Shown here piece after piece: positions 23,816 through 29,514 of a stretch of DNA of 29,514 bases (the first letter of the stretch is position 1; every line of letters begins with the position of its first letter). The stretch lies in the IMG/VR virus record IMGVR_UViG_3300017818_000073, positions 1 through 29,514 of that record; one strand, written 5' to 3'. This DNA is from a virus. The notes below the pieces were generated by a model that searched no databases, was not told the DNA's origin, and saw only the letters and a program-made list of their open reading frames with translations. Both the position numbers and the translations under genes were made by a program.

Positions 23816-25512
23816 TAATTTTTAAATCTATTAAATATAAAAACTTTTTATCTTCTGGCAATTATTTTACAGAGATAGCTTTAAATAAAAATAAATCAAC
23901 GTTGATAGTTGGTCATAATGGTGCAGGTAAATCGACAATGCTTGATGCTATATCATTTGCATTGTTTGGTAAACCACATCGAAAGATAAGTAAGAATCAA
24001 CTTGTTAATTCTATAAATCAAAAACAAGCAGTTGTTGAAGTAGAATTCTCCATAGGTAAAGCACAATTTAGAATTGTAAGAGGTATAAAGCCTAATGTGT
24101 TTGAAATATGGAAAGATGGCAATATGATTAATCAATCATCGCACGCATTAGAATACCAGAAGATCCTTGAGCAAAACATTTTGAAACTTAATCATAAAAG
24201 TTTTCATCAAGTAGTAGTATTAGGTTCGTCATCTTTTATCCCCTTTATGCAGCTTAATGCTGGCCACCGTAGAAATGTTATCGAGGATCTTCTGGATATT
24301 AATATCTTTTCTAAAATGAATATCATATTAAGAGAAAGAAATTCTACGCTTAAAGAAAACATTAATACGATTAATAATGAAACTAATATAGTTAAAAGTA
24401 AGATAGAACAACAAACAAAATATATTCGTGATATCGCTGCAGTCACTGAAGAAAATAAAGTTAAATATGAAAAACAAATTGAAAGCGCTAGAAAAAGAAT
24501 CAGTGTTTTACAAAATGAAAATAATGAATTAAGTAAAGAGCTTGAATCAAATACAGCTAATGACGAGCTAAAAGAATTACAGAAAGAAAAAAATAAAATC
24601 ATAGGTGATATCGCAACTATAAAACAAGAAATGAAAGCGATAGCAAAGCGTGGAATGTTTTTAGAAAAAAATGATGAATGTCCTACTTGCGAACAAACTA
24701 TAGAAAATAAAACTAAACTTATATCTGAAACTAAAAATGAAGCTTATCAAGTTCAGTCTTCTCTAAGCATGGTAGAAAACAATGGTTCAATAATCGATGA
24801 TCAAATTTCTTCATTAGAAGATATTATTACTAGTATTAGAAAAAAGACAGATACTATTAATGTTAATAATAGAGAGATAGTTTCACTAAATCAAAGTAAT
24901 GATGAATTATCAAAATACTTAGAGAGTGAAGTTGCTGCAGATTTAACTGGCGCTAGAAAAGATTTAGAACAAATGAAAAATGATAAAGAAAGTTTGTTCG
25001 AAGAAAAACTCAAGCTAAATGAACAGTTTGGATATAATAATGTTATAGCAGAAATGTTAAGAGATACTGGTATTAAAACGAAAATAATAAAACAGTACTT
25101 GCCAACTATTAATAAACTTGTTAACCAATACTTACAAGTTCTTGATTTCTTTGTGCACTTTAATCTAGATGAAAACTTTAATGAAACTATAAGATCAAGA
25201 CATAGAGATGACTTTACATATGATTCATTTAGTGAAGGTGAAAAACAAAGAATAGATTTATCATTGTTATTTACATGGCGTCAAATAGCAAAGATGAAAA
25301 ACTCAGTAGCTACTAATCTACTGGTACTTGATGAAACATTCGATTCATCACTTGATCATGATGGTATTGAAAACTTACTTAAAATATTGTACACTCTCGA
25401 TGAAGGTAGTAATACATTTATTATATCTCATAAGGGTGATATACTCGATGGTAAGTTTGAATCCAAGATTGAGTTCTTTAAAGATAGAAATTTCTCTAAG
25501 ATAAAAAATTAA
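23812..25512 (+). CDS. 46: recombination ATPase subunit gp46 (Rad50-like)
   Basis: A 566-residue SMC/Rad50-type ATPase (T4 gp46 is 560). Walker A GHNGAGKST is at residues 34-42. A long coiled coil spans about 170-430 and is interrupted by a zinc hook CPTC (290-293) that dimerises two complexes. The ABC signature SEGEKQR lies near residue 472, and Walker B LLVLDETFD near 500-508. The conserved SHKGD switch histidine segment follows. It starts at ATGA overlapping gene 47. The combination of hook, signature and Walker motifs makes the identity secure, and no defect is visible. Confidence 0.95.
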   Translation: MIIFKSIKYKNFLSSGNYFTEIALNKNKSTLIVGHNGAGKSTMLDAISFALFGKPHRKISKNQLVNSINQKQAVVEVEFSIGKAQFRIVRGIKPNVFEIWKDGNMINQSSHALEYQKILEQNILKLNHKSFHQVVVLGSSSFIPFMQLNAGHRRNVIEDLLDINIFSKMNIILRERNSTLKENINTINNETNIVKSKIEQQTKYIRDIAAVTEENKVKYEKQIESARKRISVLQNENNELSKELESNTANDELKELQKEKNKIIGDIATIKQEMKAIAKRGMFLEKNDECPTCEQTIENKTKLISETKNEAYQVQSSLSMVENNGSIIDDQISSLEDIITSIRKKTDTINVNNREIVSLNQSNDELSKYLESEVAADLTGARKDLEQMKNDKESLFEEKLKLNEQFGYNNVIAEMLRDTGIKTKIIKQYLPTINKLVNQYLQVLDFFVHFNLDENFNETIRSRHRDDFTYDSFSEGEKQRIDLSLLFTWRQIAKMKNSVATNLLVLDETFDSSLDHDGIENLLKILYTLDEGSNTFIISHKGDILDGKFESKIEFFKDRNFSKIKN

Positions 25513-25514
25513 AT

Positions 25515-25558
25515 GTTTACTTTTATGAAAAACTGTGGTATAATATACTATAAAATAA
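25515..25558 (+). promoter_or_regulatory. sigma70-type phage promoter before gene 45
   Basis: TTTACT (25516-25521) and TATAAT (25539-25544) have 17-base spacing. TACTTTT at 25518-25524 is again exactly 14 bases before the -10, and TACTATAAAATAAAG follows as before gene 55. This is the only spacer in the replication cluster between 22757 and 28985. Confidence 0.82.
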
Positions 25559-25574
25559 AGAAGGAAGGTTTATT

Positions 25575-26252
25575 ATGGAATTAAGTGAAAACACTTTACA
25601 AATCTTAAGAAACTTTTCAGGTATTAATCAGAACTTATTGATTAAACCCGGATCGATTATTAAGACTATTAGCGAAGCACGAAATGTAGTAGCAACTGCC
25701 GATGTTACTGAAAGCTTCGAAAAAGATTTCGGCATTTACGATTTAAATGAATTTATTGGAGTAATGGGTTTAGTCGATACTCCATCACTAAAATTTGAAG
25801 ATGACTTTGTTACTGTTTCTGATTCATCAGGTAGATCTAAAGTAAAATATTTCTATGCTGCAGAAGAAACACTAACGTCGCCTGCAAAAGATGTGAATAT
25901 GCCTGATGGAGATGTTAAGTTTACATTAGATAATGATACACTTAACAAGTTAAAAAAAGCTGCATCAACGCTAGGTCACAATGAAGTATCAATAAAAGCA
26001 AATAATGGTGTATTAAGTTTGTCGATTGTCGAGAACCAAAATGCAACATCAAATGCCTTTTCAATTGATATTGACGGGGAGTTTAAACAGGACGCTGTGT
26101 TTAACTTCATTATTAGTATTTCTAATCTTAAGATCCTTCCAGGCGATTATGATGTAGAAATATCTTCTAAATTAATAACGCAATTCAAACATAAAGAAAT
26201 ACCTTTAAAATATTGGATTGCACTTGAAAAAACTTCAACATACGGAGCATGA
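25575..26252 (+). CDS. 45: sliding clamp gp45
   Basis: A 225-residue clamp (T4 gp45 is 228). It forms a trimeric ring that tethers the polymerase gp43 to DNA and, in T4-like phages, also activates late transcription through gp55/gp33. The start ELSENTLQILRNFSGINQNLLIKPGS and the block FGIYDLNEFIGVMGLVD (about 51-67) match T4 gp45 closely. FNFIISISNLKILPGDYDVEISS (near 176-198) matches the last conserved clamp segment. GAAGGAAGG lies upstream, and it has its own promoter. That promoter shares its box with gene 55, so the two late-transcription factors should be expressed together. Confidence 0.95.
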   Translation: MELSENTLQILRNFSGINQNLLIKPGSIIKTISEARNVVATADVTESFEKDFGIYDLNEFIGVMGLVDTPSLKFEDDFVTVSDSSGRSKVKYFYAAEETLTSPAKDVNMPDGDVKFTLDNDTLNKLKKAASTLGHNEVSIKANNGVLSLSIVENQNATSNAFSIDIDGEFKQDAVFNFIISISNLKILPGDYDVEISSKLITQFKHKEIPLKYWIALEKTSTYGA

Positions 26253-26253
26253 C

Positions 26254-26484
26254 ATGTCAGATAATTTAACTCAACTTAAAGACCTTGCCAATAAAGCAAG
26301 TAGAAGTACAGTAGCAGTAATTGATGCTGTAACTCAAAGAGGTGGATTCAAAGGCGAAGAGCTTTCTACAATTGGAAGCTTAAGAGACCAATGTATTCAA
26401 ATCATTCAAATCAGTGAAGCACTTCAGCAAGAAGATGCCATGAAAGATGATAGTGCACAACCTGAGGAAAAAACTAAGAAATGA
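26254..26484 (+). CDS. small hydrophilic hypothetical protein between genes 45 and 44
   Basis: A 76-residue protein starting MSDNLTQLKDLANKASRSTVAVIDAVTQRGGFKGEEL, with a helical middle (LRDQCIQIIQISEALQQED) and a Lys/Glu-rich tail. The frame is open back to 26218, but that start lies inside gene 45; the ATG at 26254, 1 base after the clamp stop, is preferred. It overlaps gene 44 as ATGA. No motif is recognised. Its fixed place between clamp and clamp loader suggests a replication accessory, which is only inference. Confidence 0.75.
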   Translation: MSDNLTQLKDLANKASRSTVAVIDAVTQRGGFKGEELSTIGSLRDQCIQIIQISEALQQEDAMKDDSAQPEEKTKK

Positions 26485-27419
26485 GTGTAGACTTCCTATG
26501 GGTTGAAAAATACAGACCTAAAACGGTCTCAGATATAGTCTTACCTCAATCTTTAAAACAAACCTTCCAAAAGATAGTTGCTAGTAAAGAACTTCCTAAT
26601 ATGTTGTTCACTGGTACCGCTGGCTTAGGTAAGACTACAGTCGCACGAGCTCTATGCAATGAGCTCGATTGCGATTATATTCTTATCAACGGTTCTGAAG
26701 AAGGTAATATTGATACGTTAAGAACTAAGATAAAACAATTTGCATCATCGGTTTCACTTCAAGGTGGCTACAAAGTTGTGATACTCGATGAAGCTGACTA
26801 TTTAAATCCTCAATCAACACAACCCGCATTACGTGGATTTATAGAAGAATTTTCGAAAAACTGTAGATTTATTCTTACATGTAACTTTAAGAATAGAATA
26901 ATTGAACCACTTCATTCAAGATGTGGTGTGTATGAATTCAATACATCTAAAAAATCTATGATTGAACTATGTGAATCATTCATGGATAGATGTAAGACAA
27001 TATTAGATAATGAACAAGTTGAATATGATGCTAAACCAGTTGCAGAACTAATAATGAAGTTTGCACCAGATTGGCGTAGAGTATTAAATGAATTACAGAG
27101 ATATTCTGTTAATGGTAAAATTGACTCTGGTATTATTAACAATTTACAAGATAAAAACTTTGATGATTTATTCTCTCATTTAAAAAATAAAAATTTTAAA
27201 AGTATGCGTTCTTGGGTTGTAAACAATATAGATACTGATGCAAGCGCTATTTTTAGAGCTATTTACGATAGGATGTCAGATAAAGTTGCACCGCAATCAA
27301 TACCACAGCTCGTACTTTTGCTTGCAGACTATCAATATAAAAATGCATTTGTAGCTGATCACGAACTTAATGTAGTAGCATGTTTAACGGAGGTAATGTC
27401 AGATGTCCAGTTCAATTAA
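26481..27419 (+). CDS. 44: clamp loader large subunit gp44
   Basis: A 312-residue AAA+ ATPase (T4 gp44 is 319). Four gp44 subunits plus one gp62 open the gp45 ring and place it on primer-template DNA. Motifs seen: EKYRPKTVSDIV (N-terminal RFC box), Walker A GTAGLGKT (45-52), Walker B ILDEAD (101-106), sensor 1 LTCNF (132-136) and the arginine-finger SRC (146-148). The C-terminal collar helices follow. It starts at ATGA overlapping the previous small gene. GGAGG near its 3' end (27389-27393) serves the next gene. Confidence 0.95.
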   Translation: MSVDFLWVEKYRPKTVSDIVLPQSLKQTFQKIVASKELPNMLFTGTAGLGKTTVARALCNELDCDYILINGSEEGNIDTLRTKIKQFASSVSLQGGYKVVILDEADYLNPQSTQPALRGFIEEFSKNCRFILTCNFKNRIIEPLHSRCGVYEFNTSKKSMIELCESFMDRCKTILDNEQVEYDAKPVAELIMKFAPDWRRVLNELQRYSVNGKIDSGIINNLQDKNFDDLFSHLKNKNFKSMRSWVVNNIDTDASAIFRAIYDRMSDKVAPQSIPQLVLLLADYQYKNAFVADHELNVVACLTEVMSDVQFN

Positions 27420-27705
27420 ATTAACTTTATATACTCAAGATGATTGTCAATACTGTAACGTATTGAAAAGAAAACTTTTAGAGTGGAATTATTCATATAG
27501 AGAAGTTAATGTAAGCTACGACTTATTTGCTAAAGATTTTTTAAAAAATGAAGGACATCGAACAGTTCCTCAACTTTACTGGAATAATTTGCACTTAAAT
27601 AAAATGCCAACCCTAGAACTTCAAAAAAGAGATATTGAAGCTGAAATAAATTATGAAGACTATATTGGTGGAGTCGAAAATTGGGGAATACAAAAAAGAG
27701 CATAA
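27403..27705 (+). CDS. glutaredoxin
   Basis: A 100-residue glutaredoxin/thioredoxin-fold protein. The active site is CQYC (Cys15, Cys18) after a first strand KLTLYTQDD, and the cis-proline motif is TVP (54-56). Family members reduce ribonucleotide reductase or other disulphides; T4 NrdC is the analogue. It lacks a clear GG-DD glutathione-site motif after the proline and carries an extended charged C-terminus, so substrate preference is open. GGAGG 9 bases before the ATG supports the start, and it overlaps gene 44 by 17 bases. A redox gene inside the clamp-loader operon is notable. Confidence 0.88.
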   Translation: MSSSIKLTLYTQDDCQYCNVLKRKLLEWNYSYREVNVSYDLFAKDFLKNEGHRTVPQLYWNNLHLNKMPTLELQKRDIEAEINYEDYIGGVENWGIQKRA

Positions 27706-27884
27706 AAACATTATGGCATTATTGGTGTAAGGCTATGGGTAGTCATGCATACGATAATAATAAGAAAGACGACTATGTTCATAATTCTATTAGATCATTA
27801 TGGGTGTTACTTCATATAGTTACTTGCTTTGCAATCATATTAAATGCTATAGCTAATCATGGTTGGAGTTTAATAGGATTATGA
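27681..27884 (+). CDS. small predicted membrane protein with WHYWCKAMG motif
   Basis: A 67-residue protein. The preferred start is TTG at 27681, because GGTGGAG (27668-27674) lies 6 bases upstream; an ATG at 27735 would remove the aromatic segment LWHYWCKAMG. After a polar part (HAYDNNKKDDYVHNS) comes one hydrophobic helix, SLWVLLHIVTCFAIILNAIA (about 39-58). It overlaps the glutaredoxin gene by 25 bases and the next gene by 4 (ATGA). Membrane location is inferred from hydrophobicity; I do not know its function. Confidence 0.68.
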   Translation: MGNTKKSIKTLWHYWCKAMGSHAYDNNKKDDYVHNSIRSLWVLLHIVTCFAIILNAIANHGWSLIGL

Positions 27885-28039
27885 TATTAGAAGTATTGTC
27901 AATAGCAGTTTCTCTCGGTATTTTGTATATTGTGTGGGATATCTTATACACGCGCTATAAAGAAAAAGAGTGGAGACGTAACAATCCAGATGAACATGAA
28001 TGGACAAGAAATCCAGTAAAGAAAGATCCAGGTTTATGA
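27881..28039 (+). CDS. 52-aa predicted membrane peptide
   Basis: This short gene begins in the ATGA overlap with the preceding gene and ends in another ATGA overlap with gene 62, so translational coupling on both sides supports it. It encodes MILEVLSIAVSLGILYIVWDIL, one N-terminal membrane helix of about 22 residues. A basic and acidic tail follows, with RYKEKEWRRNNPDEHEW and a closing KKDPGL. Topology is probably tail in the cytoplasm because of the positive charges after the helix. No family is recognised. Confidence 0.7.
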   Translation: MILEVLSIAVSLGILYIVWDILYTRYKEKEWRRNNPDEHEWTRNPVKKDPGL

Positions 28040-28413
28040 ATCCTTTTGAATATTGTAATGCAATAAATTACACTAAGAAAAATATTATGATAGATGATAT
28101 CACAGAAAAAGCATATTCATCTTACATGGTAAACCGTCAGTTATCATACTTCCCAGATACCGTTTTAGCTGCAAATGAAATGAATCGCAATCACCACCTC
28201 GAAAATCGTTTACAATTCGATTTTTTTATAAATATAATTAGAAAACGTAAAAGGTTTTCTAAATGGTTCAAACCTGAACAAATTAGTGATTTGGATGTAG
28301 TTAAACAGTATTATGGCTATAGTAATGAAAAAGCCCGCCAAGTTTTAACACTCCTATCCACTGATAATATAAAAGAATTGAAAAATAAGGTGGCTAAAGG
28401 TGGAAGAAAATAA
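28036..28413 (+). CDS. 62: clamp loader small subunit gp62
   Basis: About 125 residues from the ATG at 28036, which lies in an ATGA overlap. The frame is open further back to 28000, but that part overlaps the membrane peptide. The block YSSYMVNRQLSYFPDTVLAANEMN aligns with the T4 gp62 segment [24 protein letters not shown], and RKRKRFSKWFK aligns with the following KRYGKW. T4 gp62 is 187 residues, so this one is a compact version, as seen in other marine T4-like phages. It acts with gp44 as the fifth, non-catalytic clamp-loader subunit. Three genes separate it from gene 44, unlike T4, where 44 and 62 are adjacent. Confidence 0.85.
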   Translation: MNPFEYCNAINYTKKNIMIDDITEKAYSSYMVNRQLSYFPDTVLAANEMNRNHHLENRLQFDFFINIIRKRKRFSKWFKPEQISDLDVVKQYYGYSNEKARQVLTLLSTDNIKELKNKVAKGGRK

Positions 28414-28816
28414 AATTGTAGAATGGAACCCAGCGAATATGCTTGAGGTGACATTGAATGAGCCGGACGATTTCCTTAAAATCAGAGAGACTCTTACTAG
28501 AATAGGAGTCGCATCTCGTAAAGATAATAAACTTTATCAATCTTGTCACATCTTACATAAACAGGGGCGGTACTTTATAGTACATTTTAAAGAACTCTTT
28601 TTATTAGATGGAAAGAAATCAAACTTAGAAGAAAATGATGTTGCTCGTAGAAACACTATAGCTACATTAATGAGTGATTGGGGTCTATTAACTGTAGAAA
28701 ACAAAGAACAGTTACAACCTATAGCACCATTAAGACAAATAAAGATTATTTCTTTTAAAGATAAAGATCAATGGGAATTGTGTCCGAAATATAATATTGG
28801 TAATGGAACAAAGTAA
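28400..28816 (+). CDS. regA: translational repressor RegA
   Basis: Up to 138 residues. From residue 14 (MLEVTLNEPDDF) it aligns along its length with T4 RegA (122 residues), including KIRETLTRIGVASRKDNKLYQSCHILHKQG, YFIVHFKELFLLDGK and the end CPKYNIGNG. RegA binds AU-rich start regions of early mRNAs, such as those of genes 44 and 45 and its own, and blocks their translation. The start is uncertain: the GTG at 28400 overlaps gene 62, while the ATG at 28439 matches the T4 N-terminus exactly; neither has a strong ribosome-binding site, which fits a self-repressed gene. Gene order 45-44-62-regA is as in T4. Confidence 0.93.
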   Translation: MEENKIVEWNPANMLEVTLNEPDDFLKIRETLTRIGVASRKDNKLYQSCHILHKQGRYFIVHFKELFLLDGKKSNLEENDVARRNTIATLMSDWGLLTVENKEQLQPIAPLRQIKIISFKDKDQWELCPKYNIGNGTK

Positions 28817-28985
28817 AATTAAAGAAGCTTATAGAATGTTCTTCTTTATTAAAGGGCATCTTAACTGTAGCGAAAAAACAGCACTTGATTGTTATGATAA
28901 TTATTTTAAGCGCTGTTGGTACAATCAAGAGATGTGGATAAGAGAAGAAGCTTTTGAAAAAGAATATGAAAAAAAATTCAGATGA
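28803..28985 (+). CDS. small hypothetical protein after regA
   Basis: A 60-residue protein from ATG 28803 (a TTG at 28797 would add two residues). It overlaps regA by 14 bases. The sequence MEQSKIKEAYRMFFFIKGHL then NCSEKTALDCYDNYFKRCWYNQEMW looks all-helical, with three cysteines and many aromatics, and ends in a charged EKEYEKKF tail. No recognised family, signal peptide or membrane segment. It is the last gene of the 45-to-regA transcription block before the hsp20 promoter. Confidence 0.62.
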   Translation: MEQSKIKEAYRMFFFIKGHLNCSEKTALDCYDNYFKRCWYNQEMWIREEAFEKEYEKKFR

Positions 28986-28989
28986 AGCT

Positions 28990-29022
28990 ATGTACTTTTG
29001 AAAAAAAAGTATTATATATATT
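28990..29022 (+). promoter_or_regulatory. promoter before hsp20 with TACTTTT box
   Basis: ATGTAC (28990-28995) and TATATA (29013-29018) have 17-base spacing; the -10 lies in an alternating AT tract, so its exact place is uncertain. TACTTTT (28993-28999) is shared with the gene 55 and 45 promoters and here forms an inverted repeat with AAAAGTA (29005-29011). The expected start is near 29025, just before the leader hairpin. Confidence 0.6.
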
Positions 29023-29025
29023 ATA

Positions 29026-29078
29026 GGATGCCGAATGGTTCGGGTCCGCACAACAACCTTGCTTAATAGGAGGATACT
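29026..29078 (+). promoter_or_regulatory. candidate ROSE-like RNA thermometer in the hsp20 leader
   Basis: Two stems are visible. Hairpin I spans 29026-29047: GGAT pairs with GTCC, G29030 is bulged, and CCGAA pairs with TTCGG around TGG. Hairpin II pairs CTTGCT (29058-29063) with the Shine-Dalgarno AGGAGG (29068-29073) around a 4-base loop. Its pairs are U-A, C-G, a central G opposite G, U-A, U-G and C-G. A UYGCU segment closing on the SD with a G opposite G is the hallmark of ROSE thermometers of proteobacterial small heat-shock genes. Not tested by folding software. Confidence 0.6.
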
Positions 29079-29489
29079 ATGAACGGAAACTTTGTTTTCC
29101 CAAGAAACGCTTTTTTAGGTTTTGATCACATTTTCGATGCACTGCAAGATATACATACGCATGCAAACGATGGATACCCACCACATAATGTTGTTCGAGA
29201 AGAAGATAACAAATATGTTATTGAAATGGCTGTAGCCGGCTTCAAGAAAAAAGACATTGAAATTAAGGTGAAGGAACATATCCTTACCATCGAAGGAAAT
29301 AGAGATAAACGTAGAGAAGCGGATGCTTATGTACACAAAGGAATTAGTGCACGTAAGTTTAACAAATCGTTCAGACTGTCGGAATATACCGAAGTGACTG
29401 GTGCCGATCTTACGGATGGAATACTAACTGTCAATCTTGAAGTTGTTCTACCAAAAGAAAAGCAGCCTCGTACAATTAACATAACGTAA
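29079..29489 (+). CDS. small heat-shock protein Hsp20
   Basis: A 136-residue small heat-shock protein with an alpha-crystallin domain (about residues 35-125). Typical segments are YVIEMAVAGFKKKDIEIKVKEHILTIEG, SARKFNKSFRLSEY and GADLTDGILTVNLEV. The C-terminus ends in the I-x-I motif (INI, 133-135) that docks between dimers in the oligomer. The N-terminus FVFPRNAFLGFDHIFDAL resembles bacterial IbpA-type proteins. It should act as an ATP-independent holdase in the host cytoplasm. AGGAGG 5 bases before the ATG is a perfect ribosome-binding site, but it is predicted to be masked by the leader structure. hsp20 genes are common in marine T4-like phages. Confidence 0.93.
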   Translation: MNGNFVFPRNAFLGFDHIFDALQDIHTHANDGYPPHNVVREEDNKYVIEMAVAGFKKKDIEIKVKEHILTIEGNRDKRREADAYVHKGISARKFNKSFRLSEYTEVTGADLTDGILTVNLEVVLPKEKQPRTINIT

Positions 29490-29508
29490 ATTAAACGAGG
29501 AGTCAATA

Positions 29509-29514
29509 ATGACA
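29509..29514 (+). CDS. start of the next gene, cut by the window end
   Basis: ATGACA at the last six bases follows GAGGAG (29497-29502) with good spacing after hsp20. Only two codons are visible, so nothing can be said about the product. Confidence 0.45.

Noticed and set aside
28000-28035. Upstream start for gene 62 at 28000
   Set aside because: The extra 12 residues overlap the 52-aa peptide in another frame, and the ATGA junction at 28036 fits the coupling seen across this operon.
28227-28234. TATAAATA inside gene 62
   Set aside because: It lies in a T/A-rich coding run within an early gene and is not close to a start codon.

Overview
The window is a single-strand, tightly packed segment of a T4-like myovirus (tailed, contractile-tail phage). 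Every supported gene reads on the + strand, with overlapping ATGA/TAATG junctions and almost no intergenic DNA. The DNA is strongly AT-rich. The gene set and order (neck, terminase, sheath, tube, portal, prohead core, protease, scaffold, capsid, uvsY, uvsW, 55, 47, 46, 45, 44, 62, regA) match marine T4-like phages rather than enteric T4. A small Na+-NQR maturation (NqrM)-like protein and a proteobacterial-style small heat-shock gene point to a marine proteobacterium, SAR11-like or gammaproteobacterial, as host rather than a cyanobacterium. That host assignment is inference.

Layout. 1-5719: two large repeat proteins (the first cut by the window edge) built from FG-GAP-type beta-propeller blades, most likely tail-fibre or adhesin components. 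5752-8181: neck and tail-completion genes 13, 14, 15. 8184-8600: a staphylococcal-nuclease-like enzyme inserted ahead of the terminase genes 16 and 17 (8593-10552). 10619-12926: tail sheath (18) and tube (19). 12981-18347: head module with portal 20, acidic core protein 67, two small proteins, protease 21, scaffold 22 and capsid 23. 18371-18405: a strong terminator fused to a late promoter, followed by the NqrM-like membrane peptide and a tube-like protein. 19129-22106: uvsY, uvsW and two small conserved genes. 22176-25512: late sigma factor 55 with recombination nuclease 47/46. 25575-28985: sliding clamp 45, clamp loader 44 and 62 interrupted by a glutaredoxin and two small membrane proteins, then regA and a small gene. 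29079-29489: Hsp20.

Regulation visible in the sequence is two-layered. Structural genes are preceded by the T4 late-promoter octamer TATAAATA (six exact copies in intergenic or leader DNA, plus one degenerate copy before uvsY). The genes that make late transcription possible, sigma gp55 and clamp gp45, are instead preceded by sigma70-type promoters sharing the box TACTTTT-N14-TATAAT and a nearly identical downstream tract. A third copy of the TACTTTT box lies before hsp20. The window therefore appears to hold both the switch and its targets.

The observations most worth following are a ROSE-like RNA thermometer in the hsp20 leader, the NqrM-like peptide behind the capsid terminator, late promoters placed so close to start codons that the mRNAs would be nearly leaderless, the shared promoter box of genes 55, 45 and hsp20, and a mosaic fibre that splices one beta-propeller type into another. 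No tRNA, CRISPR array, insertion sequence or integrase was seen.
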